From Gammaproteobacteria bacterium (lineage in GTDB: Bacteria; Pseudomonadota; Gammaproteobacteria; DSM-16500): a stretch of DNA of 64,000 bases. Location: assembly GCA_031291175.1 (NCBI GenBank), contig JARLJO010000078.1, forward strand, positions 62,001-126,000. The letters are read 5' to 3'. Within the stretch, counting starts at the first letter, position 1. Each line of letters starts with the position of its first letter. The notes below the pieces were generated by a model. The model was not told where the DNA came from and ran no database searches. It worked only from the letters and a program-made list of their open reading frames with translations. Below are positions 18,828 through 28,389 of the stretch, one piece after another. Made by a program: the position numbers and the translations under genes.

Positions 18828-18959
18828 ATCCTTTTGTTAATCTCATCTTGTGGCAAGTTGCGCGAGCATACCTAGCCCAAAAAGGGATGAAAAATTCAAT
18901 GTCAGCGGCACCCAATAACCGCTACTCGCCTAGCGCTACGAAGGAAGATTATTCTCCGT

Positions 18960-21227
18960 CTATCGCCCTGCTCGAATTAAGCCACCTAAACCAGCTCTAT
19001 CTAAAGCTAGCTCAAGGTGACAGCGAATCATGACCGCATTTTCCATGCTCAATACATCCTGCAATAACTTGGCGGCTTTTTTTTGTGTAAATTGTCTGAT
19101 AACCCATTTCATTCGACTGAGAGAAGACGCGCTCATACTGAGAGAATCAAAACCCATGGCCAGCAGCAAAATCACAGCCGCAGGGTCGCCCGCCATCTCG
19201 CCACAAATACTGACATGCTTGCCTTCTTGATGTCCGCCCTCAACAACTTGTATCAGCGCTCGCAAAACAGCAGGGTGTAATGAGTCAAACAAATTGGCTA
19301 CGCGTGAATTATTACGATCCACCGCCAACAAATATTGCGTCAAATCATTGCTTCCCACTGACAAAAAATCCACGCGCTTGGCTAACGCTCGCGCCTGATA
19401 AACAGCGGACGGCACTTCAATCATGACGCCCACTTGCGGCATTTCAATGTCATATTTTTCTTCTCGCACATCAGCAAAAGCTTTTTTCATGAGGCGCAAC
19501 GCTTCATCCGCTTCACTGACATCCGTTATCATTGGTAGCATGATACGCAAATTACTGTAGCCTTCACTCGCACGCATCATCGCTCTGACTTGCACCAGAA
19601 AAATATCAGGGTGATCTAATGAGATCCGTATGCCGCGCCAACCCAAGAATGGGTTATCTTCAACGACGGGGAAATAAGGCAATGACTTGTCACCACCAAT
19701 GTCCAACGTCCGCATCGTTACGGGACGTGGCGCAAATGAGGTGAGCAATTGTCGATAAATCACTCGCTGTTCTTCTCCTGAGGGGAAACGATCGCGCATT
19801 AAAAAAGGAATCTCGGTGCGATACAAACCAACGCCTTCTGCGCCAGCCGCTAATGACAATCCCACATCCGCGCCTAAACCTGTATTGACCATTAACATCA
19901 CACGGTGCCCGTCTTGTGTCTCTGCAGGCAGGTCGCGCAGTGCTTCCAGTGAAGCGTCTAATTGTTGTTCTTCACGAGCCAAGTGCGTGAATTCACGGCG
20001 CAAAGAATCTCTCGGATTGGAATAAATCTGTCCGTAATAACCATCGACTATGATTTCTTTGTCTTGTAAATCGTAAATGGGAATGTCATTGACACCCATG
20101 ACGGTGGGCACACCCATTGCACGCGCTAAAATCGCAACGTGCGAGCTGCTCGACCCTTTGGCAGAAATGACCCCAGCCAAACAACCCTCTGGGACTTCGG
20201 CTAAATCAGCCGCTGTCAGCTCATCGCCGATCAAAATGGTTTTTTCGGCATACTGCGGTAGAGAGCGATCACTGCGTTGCAAATAAGTCAGCACCCGATG
20301 ACCGAGATCACGAATATCGGAAGCACGCTCACGTAAATATTCGTCTTCCAGGCTTTCCATTCGACTGACGTGGGTTTGAATCACCGATCGGAGAGCGCCT
20401 TGTGCCCAATTGCCCTCTCGAATGACTGATGAGATTTCCACACCCAGATTCGAGCTATCTAAAATGCGCTGATACACATCAAACAGTGCGCGCTCTTCTT
20501 CCGGCAAATTAGGATATAACCGCTCACCGATCACGCGGAAATCTTCTCGGGCTGACATTAACGCGCTTTCTAGCAACGCAATTTCTTCTTCAATGTCTTC
20601 GGGCTCGCGATCTGGAATCACCGTCAAATCCAGCAAACGAAATACTACCACGCCCGTACCAATACCAACGCCTGGCGCACCAGCAATACCAGAATACGTG
20701 GCTTCAGCAGAGGTATCACGAGAATCAAATAAATTAACGATTTGGCTGGTGGCTTCAGCATGCGCGATGATGCCAGCCAACTGCGCCGCCAATGTCACCA
20801 GAAAAGCTTCTTCCGATTCATCGTAACGCCTGGGCTCTGCTTGCTGAACGATCAAAACACCCATCACTTGTCGGTGATAAATAATCGGTGTCCCTAAAAA
20901 GGCTTTGTAAGATTCTTCTTTGACTTCGGCGACATGTAAAAAACGCGGATGCTTTGAGGCGTCATCAATGTTCACCGGCTCTTCACGCTCACCGACCAAC
21001 CCCACCAAGCCTTGCGTCAGCGAAATGCGCACCTTACCAACCGCGTGTGGATTCAATCCTTCGGTCGCCATCAATACATATTCGCCATGCCGACGGTCCA
21101 ACAGAAAAATGGAACACGACTGGGTGTCTAGCGCTTTTGCGATGCGCTTTACCATGATTTTTAGCGCTTCACGAAAATCTTCTGCGCCTGAAATCTCTTG
21201 AATAATTCGTCTTAGGGTTTTTAACAT
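18960..21227 (-). CDS. ptsP: PEP-protein phosphotransferase PtsP (EI-Ntr)
   Basis: First enzyme of the nitrogen-type phosphotransferase system; autophosphorylates from PEP and passes the phosphate to NPr. 755 residues: GAF domain at about 1-165 (SIFLLDRRHGEYVLMATEG), then the PTS enzyme I fold with the phospho-histidine in SSSHVAILARAMGVPTVMG near residue 355, and a PEP-binding barrel (RTLDIGGDKSLPYFP, GSNDLTQYLLAVDRNN, CGEMAGDP). rppH lies 20 bases upstream in the same direction, the E. coli order. Confidence 0.96.
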   Translation of the reverse strand: MLKTLRRIIQEISGAEDFREALKIMVKRIAKALDTQSCSIFLLDRRHGEYVLMATEGLNPHAVGKVRISLTQGLVGLVGEREEPVNIDDASKHPRFLHVAEVKEESYKAFLGTPIIYHRQVMGVLIVQQAEPRRYDESEEAFLVTLAAQLAGIIAHAEATSQIVNLFDSRDTSAEATYSGIAGAPGVGIGTGVVVFRLLDLTVIPDREPEDIEEEIALLESALMSAREDFRVIGERLYPNLPEEERALFDVYQRILDSSNLGVEISSVIREGNWAQGALRSVIQTHVSRMESLEDEYLRERASDIRDLGHRVLTYLQRSDRSLPQYAEKTILIGDELTAADLAEVPEGCLAGVISAKGSSSSHVAILARAMGVPTVMGVNDIPIYDLQDKEIIVDGYYGQIYSNPRDSLRREFTHLAREEQQLDASLEALRDLPAETQDGHRVMLMVNTGLGADVGLSLAAGAEGVGLYRTEIPFLMRDRFPSGEEQRVIYRQLLTSFAPRPVTMRTLDIGGDKSLPYFPVVEDNPFLGWRGIRISLDHPDIFLVQVRAMMRASEGYSNLRIMLPMITDVSEADEALRLMKKAFADVREEKYDIEMPQVGVMIEVPSAVYQARALAKRVDFLSVGSNDLTQYLLAVDRNNSRVANLFDSLHPAVLRALIQVVEGGHQEGKHVSICGEMAGDPAAVILLLAMGFDSLSMSASSLSRMKWVIRQFTQKKAAKLLQDVLSMENAVMIRCHLELALDRAGLGGLIRAGR

Positions 21228-21247
21228 CTACAATCCTTGCGCTGGTA

Positions 21248-21748
21248 CTATGATTGTTCCCGAAAACGCTTAGATAAAACAATTCGGGCAAATTCTTTCA
21301 TTGCCAGATTATAAACGCGTCGCTTAAAGGCCACGACCTGACTTAATGGATACCAATAAGACACCCAAGCCCACGAGTCGAATTCGGGTGTGTCGGTCAC
21401 GGCTAAATCAAACTGAGCTTCGTTATTGACCAAACGCAACAAAAACCATTTTTGCTTTTGACCGACACACAAGGGTTGCGAGTAATGACGCACCAAACGC
21501 GCGGGCAAACGGTAACGCAACCAGCGTCGCGTCGTGCCTAGAATTTTAACATCTTGTGGATGCAAGCCAATCTCTTCTCGCAGTTCGCGATACATCGCAT
21601 TTTCAGCTGTCTCATCATCCTGAATGCCGCCCTGAGGAAATTGCCACGCCTCTTTCCCGATTCGCTTCGCTAAAAATACCTGGCGATTGGCGTTTACCAA
21701 AATAATCCCTATGCCTTGTCTAAAACCGTCTTCGTCTATCACTAACAA
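21248..21748 (-). CDS. rppH: RNA pyrophosphohydrolase (Nudix)
   Basis: Converts 5'-triphosphate RNA ends to monophosphates, triggering RNase E-dependent decay. 166 residues. N-terminal [20 protein letters not shown] and WQFPQGGIQ are typical; the Nudix box [20 protein letters not shown] runs from about residue 40. Operon with ptsP downstream. Confidence 0.97.
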   Translation of the reverse strand: MLVIDEDGFRQGIGIILVNANRQVFLAKRIGKEAWQFPQGGIQDDETAENAMYRELREEIGLHPQDVKILGTTRRWLRYRLPARLVRHYSQPLCVGQKQKWFLLRLVNNEAQFDLAVTDTPEFDSWAWVSYWYPLSQVVAFKRRVYNLAMKEFARIVLSKRFREQS

Positions 21749-21781
21749 TCACCCAACAATCTGTTTTGCTCTATCATTTAT

Positions 21782-21803
21782 TGTATTAATTATGACTAAT
21801 ACA
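21782..21803. promoter_or_regulatory. Inverted repeat upstream of BtuCD-like genes, possible operator
   Basis: tgtatta (21782-21788) and taataca (21797-21803) form a perfect 7-bp inverted repeat around eight bases, between the divergent rppH and permease genes. It does not match the Fur box consensus. It could be an operator for an unknown regulator or chance in an A+T-rich gap. Confidence 0.25.
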
Positions 21804-21899
21804 CTGCGTTTTTCATTTGGCGCGTCTTTTCGCTAATGTCTTGCATTGTTTCAAAAACCGTAGTATTCAGCAAACTTATTTTATACGTTGAGCCCTTTA

Positions 21900-22874
21900 A
21901 TGATCGCCTTTCGTAAGCTCTCTCTGGTTCTGCTCGGTTTAATCGCTTTAGCAAGCCTCAGCCTCTCACTTTTTGTGGGAAATGATGCTGTCCACACGGG
22001 TCAACTTATGCGCGCACTGACAACCGACAATAGCTCATTACCGCATCAAATACTCTTTCTCATTCGCCTGCCGCACGCTTTGACCGCCTTTATCACGGGG
22101 GGCTTACTGGCTTTAGCGGGTGCATTGATGCAGGTCTTAGTCAGAAACCCGCTGGCCGACCCCTATATTCTCGGCACATCAAGCGGCGCGGCGCTGGTGA
22201 CATTATTGCTGATGATGACAGGGTACAGCGGGTTATGGCTTTCAACAGGGGCATGGCTTGGAAGCCTCGCCTCCATTCTTCTCGTATTTTGCCTCTGCAA
22301 TCGCAAAAATGCCTGGAACTCCCAACAACTTTTATTAACGGGCATTGCACTGGCTTGCGGCTTTTCGGCCTTGGTAAGCTTAGTGTTATTTGCCAGTCCC
22401 GATGCCATTTTGCGAGGAATGTTATTTTGGCTGGTGGGAGACTTGAGTTTCGCTCATGTGCCTTTTTTTGAAGGCTTGGTTTTATTGATCGGTTTAACAG
22501 CAAGCTTAAGTGTAGCGCGTGATCTGAATATACTGGTACGAGGAGAAAATGAAGCCAGAGCCTTGGGCGTCAATACGCAACAATTGCAATGGAAGCTGTA
22601 TTTTTTAAGCTCATTACTAACGGCAACTGCGGTGACACTCGCTGGGTGTATTGGCTTTGTGGGCTTGATTGTACCGCATTTATTTCGCTTATTTTTGGGC
22701 TATGATCATCGCTTTTTGTTACCTGGCTGCGTTTTACTGGGCGGCAGTCTGCTCACGCTTGCAGATCTTTTGGCTCGGAATCTGTTATTTCCGCTGGAAC
22801 TACCTGTTGGTATTGTCATGACATTAATTGGCATACCCATTTTTATTCTCTTGTTACAGAAAAATGCGGCATGA
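21900..22874 (+). CDS. FecCD/BtuC-family ABC transporter permease
   Basis: Inner-membrane permease for vitamin B12, heme or siderophore uptake systems; about 324 residues with nine to ten hydrophobic segments. Family motifs: RLPHALTAFITGGLLALAGA, RNPLADPYILGTSSGAA, the ATPase-coupling loop ARALGVNTQQLQ, and FVGLIVPHLFRLFLGYDHR. The ATG at 21900 is preferred to a TTG at 21888. It overlaps the ATPase gene by four bases (ATGA). No substrate-binding protein or TonB receptor is nearby and no cobalamin riboswitch was recognised, so the ligand is open. Confidence 0.9.
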   Translation: MIAFRKLSLVLLGLIALASLSLSLFVGNDAVHTGQLMRALTTDNSSLPHQILFLIRLPHALTAFITGGLLALAGALMQVLVRNPLADPYILGTSSGAALVTLLLMMTGYSGLWLSTGAWLGSLASILLVFCLCNRKNAWNSQQLLLTGIALACGFSALVSLVLFASPDAILRGMLFWLVGDLSFAHVPFFEGLVLLIGLTASLSVARDLNILVRGENEARALGVNTQQLQWKLYFLSSLLTATAVTLAGCIGFVGLIVPHLFRLFLGYDHRFLLPGCVLLGGSLLTLADLLARNLLFPLELPVGIVMTLIGIPIFILLLQKNAA

Positions 22875-23644
22875 GCCATCTATTAGAAACACAGCACCTT
22901 CACATTCGTATTGCTGATCAAGTGGTTTGCAATGATTTGAATTTGCAAATGCAATCTGGCGAAATCTGGGGCGTGCTGGGGCCTAACGGTTCAGGCAAGA
23001 CGACGTTACTGCATACCTTCGCGCGCCTACGAAAAGCCGCACATGGCGAGATTTTATTACAAGGAAAAAAACTAGCGGATTTATCTACGAAAGCCGTCGC
23101 GCAAAACATCGGTGTTTTGTTTCAAAACACTGAAAACGGTTTTGACCAAACGGTTTTTGAATTCTGCCTGGCAGGTCGCCATCCGCATTTATCGCGCTTT
23201 GCTTTCGAGGGAGCCGATGATCGCGAACGTGTCATGAGGGCATTGATTGCCACTGATCTGGATAAAAAATCCGCGCAAAAAGTCAGCACGCTTTCGGGAG
23301 GTGAAAAACGTCGTTTGAGCCTTGCCACATTACTGACCCAAGCACCCCGTGTTTATATTCTGGATGAACCGACTAATCATCTTGATATACAGCATCAAAT
23401 ACAAATCATGCAACATCTGCAACAACTCGCGGCCCAACATCATACTGGCATCATCATGTCCTTGCATGACCTCAATATGGCCGAACATTACTGCCAACGT
23501 ATTTTGTTATTATTCGGTGACGGTGAAACAATACAGGGAACACCCCGCGAAATACTCACGCCAAATCATTTAACGCGCCTCTTCCGATACCCCATTGAAC
23601 AGATTGACATTAATCAACAAAGACGCTGGCTTCCTCATTTATAA
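22871..23644 (+). CDS. FepC/BtuD-type ABC transporter ATP-binding protein
   Basis: 257 residues. Walker A GPNGSGKTTLLH, Q-loop VLFQNTENGFDQTV, signature LSGGEKRRLSLATLL, Walker B VYILDEPTNHLD and the H-loop in MSLHDLNMAEHYC. Pairs with the permease gene that overlaps its start. Together they form the core of an iron-complex, heme or corrinoid importer lacking a local binding protein. Confidence 0.92.
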   Translation: MSHLLETQHLHIRIADQVVCNDLNLQMQSGEIWGVLGPNGSGKTTLLHTFARLRKAAHGEILLQGKKLADLSTKAVAQNIGVLFQNTENGFDQTVFEFCLAGRHPHLSRFAFEGADDRERVMRALIATDLDKKSAQKVSTLSGGEKRRLSLATLLTQAPRVYILDEPTNHLDIQHQIQIMQHLQQLAAQHHTGIIMSLHDLNMAEHYCQRILLLFGDGETIQGTPREILTPNHLTRLFRYPIEQIDINQQRRWLPHL

Positions 23645-23820
23645 TGCACGAGGATACAGAGGATAATTCATTGATTATAAGGACATATATACAATAAAAA
23701 ACCAGCCTTGAAACTTTTCTTGCAAAAAATTCCCCGATACCACAAGATTTCAGATGCTCTCGGGCAAGAACATCAAATGAGAAATAATGGATTATGAAAT
23801 ACTCACTGAGGATGCAACGC

Positions 23821-25095
23821 ATGATCTCACTTCAAGAACTTCGCGCACTGGCAGAAGAAGCGTATGCCAGCATGGAAGGCGGTCGTTATACTGTTTTTGG
23901 TTTAGTTGAAAGAAAAACAAAAGCTAACTCACTCACCACATTAGCGGAAGAAAACATCATTGCCAGCATCAAAAGCTTGCCGCAACAACCGGCAGTCGCC
24001 GAAAGTGAAAAACTCAAAAGCCTAGTGGATATATTAGTGATTTGTGCAGAAGTAGAAGCACTGGATATCACTCCACTGGAGGGTCATAAAGCACTGCAAA
24101 AACTCATTACAAATCGCCAAACGCTGGCAATGAATTTGCTTTTTGGCACGTTTTTAGCAAAATACAATGAACTGGCAATGAAAGCAGAAACATTTATTGA
24201 TGAAAGATCAAAAGAACAACTTCAGCATAGAAAAATGGTATCAGCATCATCTTCTGCAGCAAGCGAACAATCCATACAGGCTACACCATCGACAAATGAA
24301 CCAGCAATTAATGCAAAAACTTTTATTGATGAAGAATCAAAAGCACAGCTTCAGCGTAGCAGCATGGCATCATCGGCATCTTCTTCTGCAGCAGAAGAGC
24401 AATCCCTGAGAGACATTGCAACAATTGAGGCGATACAAAAGCAAATGGACGAGAAGCTAGCCACACTACAGCAAAAACTCGAACATAGCGTCAGCACAAA
24501 AGATAGTAAAATTCAGCAACTAGAAGGAGATGTTCAAGAACTCACAATTGCTTATGAAAAATCCACGGATTCATATACTAAGTACAAGCAAGAAAATGCA
24601 GAGCTGCTACAAGCACTGGCAACATTCGAAAAATCGCAAGAAGATAGCGGCTTCTTAGCGGAAAAGGGAGCTGCATTACTGGCAGAACACGAAATACTGA
24701 AAACGGAACATAGCCTGTTGCTGGAAAAATTCCGGGCATTGGAACAAAAAGCCGATGCCTACAATACCTCTCTTTTAAAAGCAAGAGACGAGCTGAAAGC
24801 CACCAAAGAACGATTGCACGCTGAATCCACAACACGGGAAGTTCAACGCATCCAAAATGAAAGGGTTTTAGCCAAGATAGAAACGTTGAACATTGCCAAT
24901 GGAACCTTAGCGAAAGAAAAAACGGCACTTGAGCAACGCGTTAAGGTTTTGGAACTCCAAGTCAAAAAAGTGGGGACACCAGCACACACGCCTAAATTGT
25001 TCCAGACCTATCAACAGTTTCAAGGCGGCGCTCACTCGACACCAGCCAGCGCAGCTGCCTATTCATCCGCCTTTGGAAAATCAAACAATAAATAG
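23821..25095 (+). CDS. Coiled-coil orphan with duplicated module, effector-like
   Basis: About 424 residues. The ATG at 23821 has gagg nine bases upstream; an ATG at 23794 is possible. Residues up to about 130 are helical and globular-looking; then a 35-residue module occurs twice in tandem (AMKAETFIDERSKEQLQ... and AINAKTFIDEESKAQLQ..., each ending in a Ser/Ala run). From about 200 to 400 it is a long coiled coil (IQQLEGDVQELTIAYEKSTD, LEQRVKVLELQVKK), ending in a Ser/Ala/Gln-rich tail. No membrane segment or signal peptide. Long coiled coils with a polar tail are typical of Dot/Icm effectors, but I cannot name a family. Confidence 0.7.
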   Translation: MISLQELRALAEEAYASMEGGRYTVFGLVERKTKANSLTTLAEENIIASIKSLPQQPAVAESEKLKSLVDILVICAEVEALDITPLEGHKALQKLITNRQTLAMNLLFGTFLAKYNELAMKAETFIDERSKEQLQHRKMVSASSSAASEQSIQATPSTNEPAINAKTFIDEESKAQLQRSSMASSASSSAAEEQSLRDIATIEAIQKQMDEKLATLQQKLEHSVSTKDSKIQQLEGDVQELTIAYEKSTDSYTKYKQENAELLQALATFEKSQEDSGFLAEKGAALLAEHEILKTEHSLLLEKFRALEQKADAYNTSLLKARDELKATKERLHAESTTREVQRIQNERVLAKIETLNIANGTLAKEKTALEQRVKVLELQVKKVGTPAHTPKLFQTYQQFQGGAHSTPASAAAYSSAFGKSNNK

Positions 25096-25103
25096 TCTTC
25101 GTC

Positions 25104-25135
25104 TTCCACTGATAGAATATATTCTATCAGTGGAA
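25104..25135. terminator. Perfect 32-bp palindrome after coiled-coil gene
   Basis: ttccactgatagaata is followed at once by its reverse complement tattctatcagtggaa, then ttctttct. It starts 9 bases after the stop of the coiled-coil gene. It can form a long hairpin with almost no loop, so terminator or cruciform-type operator are both possible. Confidence 0.55.
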
Positions 25136-25267
25136 TTCTTTCTATTGATTCGATGCAACCGCGAAGCATGCGTTAAAATCCGCTAGAATCCTTTTCCGAG
25201 CTTTTACAAGTACGATGGCAATGATAGGATTGGCCTCATTCCGTTATTTTAATTTGAGGCAATATCA

Positions 25268-25996
25268 ATGGGTATTCGTGTATTAGTCAACGGCGCCAAT
25301 GGCCGCATGGGACAGGCGTGCATTAAAGCCATTATGAATGAACCAGGCTTGGTGTTAGTGGGCGAAACGGTTCGCGAAGATGATCTCGCTGCCGCGATTA
25401 AAAATAGTAAAGCACAAGTGGTTGTGGATTTTACCAATGCAGAAGCGGTTTTAAAAAATGTTCAAATTATCATTGAAGCAGGTGCGCATCCTGTTATTGG
25501 TACCAGTGGACTATTGCTGGATCAGGTGAAACAATTTCAGGCGCAATGTGACAAATTGAAATTGGGCGGCATTATTGCACCGAATTTCTCACTTGGCGTA
25601 GTGTTGATGATGAAATATGCGCAGAAGATGGCAAAATATTTTCCTCATGTGGAAATCATTGAAATGCATCATGATGGAAAACTCGATAGCCCATCAGGGA
25701 CTGCGTTACGTACGGCAGAAATGTTGGCAGAAACGCGCAGTGCTACCGAAACCAAGCACAGCCGCGAAACGATTCCAGGCGCGCGCGGGGCTAGTCATCA
25801 TCAAATTCCTATTCATGCTATTCGATTGCCAGGACTGGTTGCACATGAACAAATTATCTTTGGTGGGACTGGAGAGACACTTACGCTGCGTCACGATTCT
25901 ATCGATAGAGTTTCATTTATGCCTGGGGTTTGTTTGGCCTGCAAGAAGGTAATGACGTTGGATACCTTGGTTTATGGGCTAGAGCATATTCTTTAA
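25268..25996 (+). CDS. dapB: 4-hydroxy-tetrahydrodipicolinate reductase
   Basis: Lysine/diaminopimelate pathway, NAD(P)H-dependent. 242 residues. The dinucleotide-binding loop is VNGANGRMGQACIKA at the N-terminus; VVDFTNAEAV, GTSGLL, APNFSLGVVLMMK and the catalytic block EIIEMHHDGKLDSPSGTA follow. Slightly shorter than E. coli DapB (273), in line with the compact form of the family. Supplies the meso-diaminopimelate of peptidoglycan. Confidence 0.96.
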   Translation: MGIRVLVNGANGRMGQACIKAIMNEPGLVLVGETVREDDLAAAIKNSKAQVVVDFTNAEAVLKNVQIIIEAGAHPVIGTSGLLLDQVKQFQAQCDKLKLGGIIAPNFSLGVVLMMKYAQKMAKYFPHVEIIEMHHDGKLDSPSGTALRTAEMLAETRSATETKHSRETIPGARGASHHQIPIHAIRLPGLVAHEQIIFGGTGETLTLRHDSIDRVSFMPGVCLACKKVMTLDTLVYGLEHIL

Positions 25997-25998
25997 AT

Positions 25999-26156
25999 TG
26001 ACTGGGGTCCTGTCCAGGTATAGTGCATTTTCCGTGCTCACTCCGTTCCGCGCGCAAAATCCACTATACCGTGCCACCCCGTTTTTTTATAAAAGCTTCT
26101 ATCACTGCTTTTATTTCCATGAAAAAAGTAAGTCCGCTCTGACAGGACCCCAGTCA
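25999..26156. repeat. Variable-stem structured repeat, copy 2, with 16-bp terminal inverted repeats
   Basis: Starts two bases after the dapB stop. Left flank tgactggggtcctgtc (25999-26014) recurs as its exact reverse complement at 26141-26156, so this copy is bounded by perfect 16-bp inverted repeats. Inside is a stem ggtatagtgcatttt paired with aaaatccactatacc (one mismatch), a conserved loop, a constant right flank tgccaccccgttttttt and a second hairpin ataaaagc (26089-26096)/gcttttat (26107-26114). Stem sequences are unrelated to copies 1 and 3. Confidence 0.85.
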
Positions 26157-26246
26157 TTAAAAAAATCTGCAGAAGGCGACTCAGAACCCCTTTTATGACA
26201 TATAATAGACAACGTCATAAATAGACAAAGCAGCAAGGAATGCTCG

Positions 26247-27596
26247 ATGAAAAAACAAATAGGACTTTATTGGGTTGCTATTATACTTTTTTTATTTTCT
26301 GGCAGCACATCTTTTGCTAGCCCCTCGCAACAAGCTATTGTCCTAAGCATCACAGGTGCTATTGGACCCGCCACACAAGATTACATTCAACGCGGTATCG
26401 AACAGGCTGAAAACACCAAAGCCAATATTATTGTTTTACGGATCAACACACCTGGCGGTCTTGAAACAGCCATGAGAGGTATTGACCAAAGCATTCTGAC
26501 ATCCACCGTTCCCGTTGCAGCTTATGTTGCACCGATGGGCGCCCATGCCGCTAGCGCTGGCACTTATATTCTTTTTGCTAGTCAAATTGCCGCCATGGCG
26601 CCAGGCACAAATCTAGGCACAGCCACACCGCTTAATATAGGCGCCGAAGCACCTTCTCCAGAATTTATCGTAGAAAAAAGCCAAATCACAGAAAAAAATC
26701 TGTCCGCAGCAGAACGGAAATCCGTTAACGATGCGACCGCCTATATCCGCAGTCTTGCGATCCTTCGAGGCCGCAATGCTGACTGGGCAGAGCAAGCCGT
26801 GCGTAATGGCGCAAGCTTACCCGCTGAAGATGCCTTAAAACAAAATGTAATTAATCTTATCGCCAATGATATACCCGACTTACTGCACAAAATTAACGGA
26901 CAAACAGTAAAGGTCAATAGCACAACTCAAACGTTGCAAACCGATAACTTAAACATCACCGAACTGCAACCCGACTGGCGCTTTCAGTTACTGTCTGCTA
27001 TTACGAATCCCAATATTGCTTATATTTTATTGCTGATTGGATTTTATGGTTTGTTCTTTGAATTTTACAATCCGGGCTTTCTTTTGCCCGGCATTGCAGG
27101 CGGCATTTGTTTATTATTAGCCTTATATGCTTTTCAATTATTGCCTATCAATTATGTTGGCTTCGCGCTGCTTTTACTGGGCATGACTTTTATGGTGGTT
27201 GAAATCATGGTTTCCAGTTTTGGCATCTTAGGCATTGGAGGTATTATTGCCTTCGTCACAGGCTCTATCTTACTTCTAGACGTCAACAGCCCAGGCTATC
27301 AGATTGCCTGGTCGCTCATTCTCATGATGACATTTTTCACTGTCGCATTTTTCTTAATTGTCGTGATGCTTGCGATTCGAGCCATGCGCAGGAAAGTAGT
27401 GAGCGGCAAAGAAACATTGATTGGCATTGAAGGTGAGGTCATCGACTACATCAATCCAAACGAGCTGCAAGTGCGCATTCAAGGTGAAATTTGGAAAGCG
27501 AAAACCACAAAAACATTACACGTGGGGCAAAGAATAAGAGTTCGCAAAATAACCGGATTGGTACTCACTGTCGACCCCATCTCAAAAAACGAATGA
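26247..27596 (+). CDS. NfeD-type membrane serine protease
   Basis: NfeD1b/STOPP-family ClpP-class protease, 449 residues. Signal peptide/anchor at 1-25, protease domain at 26-230 with the nucleophile serine S103 in [13 protein letters not shown] and the probable general-base lysine K158 in [13 protein letters not shown], then four membrane helices (about 250-370) and a C-terminal OB-like NfeD domain. Archaeal relatives cleave the C-terminus of the partner stomatin. The slipin gene follows 25 bases later, matching the conserved NfeD-slipin operon. Confidence 0.92.
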   Translation: MKKQIGLYWVAIILFLFSGSTSFASPSQQAIVLSITGAIGPATQDYIQRGIEQAENTKANIIVLRINTPGGLETAMRGIDQSILTSTVPVAAYVAPMGAHAASAGTYILFASQIAAMAPGTNLGTATPLNIGAEAPSPEFIVEKSQITEKNLSAAERKSVNDATAYIRSLAILRGRNADWAEQAVRNGASLPAEDALKQNVINLIANDIPDLLHKINGQTVKVNSTTQTLQTDNLNITELQPDWRFQLLSAITNPNIAYILLLIGFYGLFFEFYNPGFLLPGIAGGICLLLALYAFQLLPINYVGFALLLLGMTFMVVEIMVSSFGILGIGGIIAFVTGSILLLDVNSPGYQIAWSLILMMTFFTVAFFLIVVMLAIRAMRRKVVSGKETLIGIEGEVIDYINPNELQVRIQGEIWKAKTTKTLHVGQRIRVRKITGLVLTVDPISKNE

Positions 27597-27621
27597 TAAG
27601 TTATTCTTAAGGAGCAAGACC

Positions 27622-28389
27622 ATGCCAGAAAATATCATGTCGCTCGCCTACTTTATTATCCCTATTCTTATTTTACTTTTTATTAGCGTCAAAATTTTGC
27701 GGGAATATGAGCGCGCCGTGGTTTTTACACTGGGTCGTTTTACCGGCGTGAAAGGACCTGGCCTTGTGCTCATCATTCCGTTTATCCAACAAATTGTGAA
27801 ATTAGAATTGCGTACTATCGTCATGGACATTCCACCACAAGATGTCATCTCGCGCGACAATGTCTCGGTGCGAGTGAGCGCTGTGGTATATTTTCGTGTG
27901 ATCACTCCTGAAAAAGCCGTCATTCAAGTAGAAAATTATTTGGAAGCGATTAGCCAACTATCTCAAACCACTTTGCGCTCCGTCTTAGGACAACACGAAC
28001 TCGATGAAATGTTGGCGGAACGCAATAAACTGAATGCACATATCCAGCAAATATTGGACGAGCAAACTGAAGCGTGGGGCATCAAAGTAAGCTTGGTTGA
28101 AATCAAACACATCGATTTAAATGAAAGCATGATTCGCGCAATTGCTAAACAAGCCGAAGCGGAACGTGAACGCCGCGCCAAAATCATTCATGCGGAAGGT
28201 GAAATGCAAGCGGCGCACAAGTTATTAGAAGCCGCCCAAATTCTGTCGCAACAACCTCAAGCATTGCAGCTGCGCTATTTGCAAACATTGTCGAACATCG
28301 CCGAAGAAAAAAATTCTACTATTGTGTTCCCAATTCCCATTGACATGCTATCTGTATTTCAAAATGCGATTTCAAAAAGAGACGCATGA
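27622..28389 (+). CDS. Slipin (SPFH/stomatin-like protein)
   Basis: 255 residues: one N-terminal membrane hairpin (about 7-25), SPFH/Band-7 domain ([45 protein letters not shown]) and a helical oligomerisation part ([27 protein letters not shown]). Forms membrane microdomain scaffolds and is the partner of NfeD. Strong ribosome site aaggag. Its stop overlaps the start of the diguanylate cyclase gene. Confidence 0.94.
   Translation: MPENIMSLAYFIIPILILLFISVKILREYERAVVFTLGRFTGVKGPGLVLIIPFIQQIVKLELRTIVMDIPPQDVISRDNVSVRVSAVVYFRVITPEKAVIQVENYLEAISQLSQTTLRSVLGQHELDEMLAERNKLNAHIQQILDEQTEAWGIKVSLVEIKHIDLNESMIRAIAKQAEAERERRAKIIHAEGEMQAAHKLLEAAQILSQQPQALQLRYLQTLSNIAEEKNSTIVFPIPIDMLSVFQNAISKRDA

Noticed and set aside
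21749-21899. Cobalamin riboswitch or Fur box before the BtuCD-like genes
   Set aside because: The gap is too short for a cobalamin aptamer and no Fur-like 19-mer is visible; only a 7-bp inverted repeat was kept as a weak feature.
25617-25952. 111-codon frame inside dapB, and similar long alternate frames in gcvPA, gcvT, rho and ptsP
   Set aside because: They lie wholly inside well-supported genes in another frame and lack ribosome sites or recognisable motifs.
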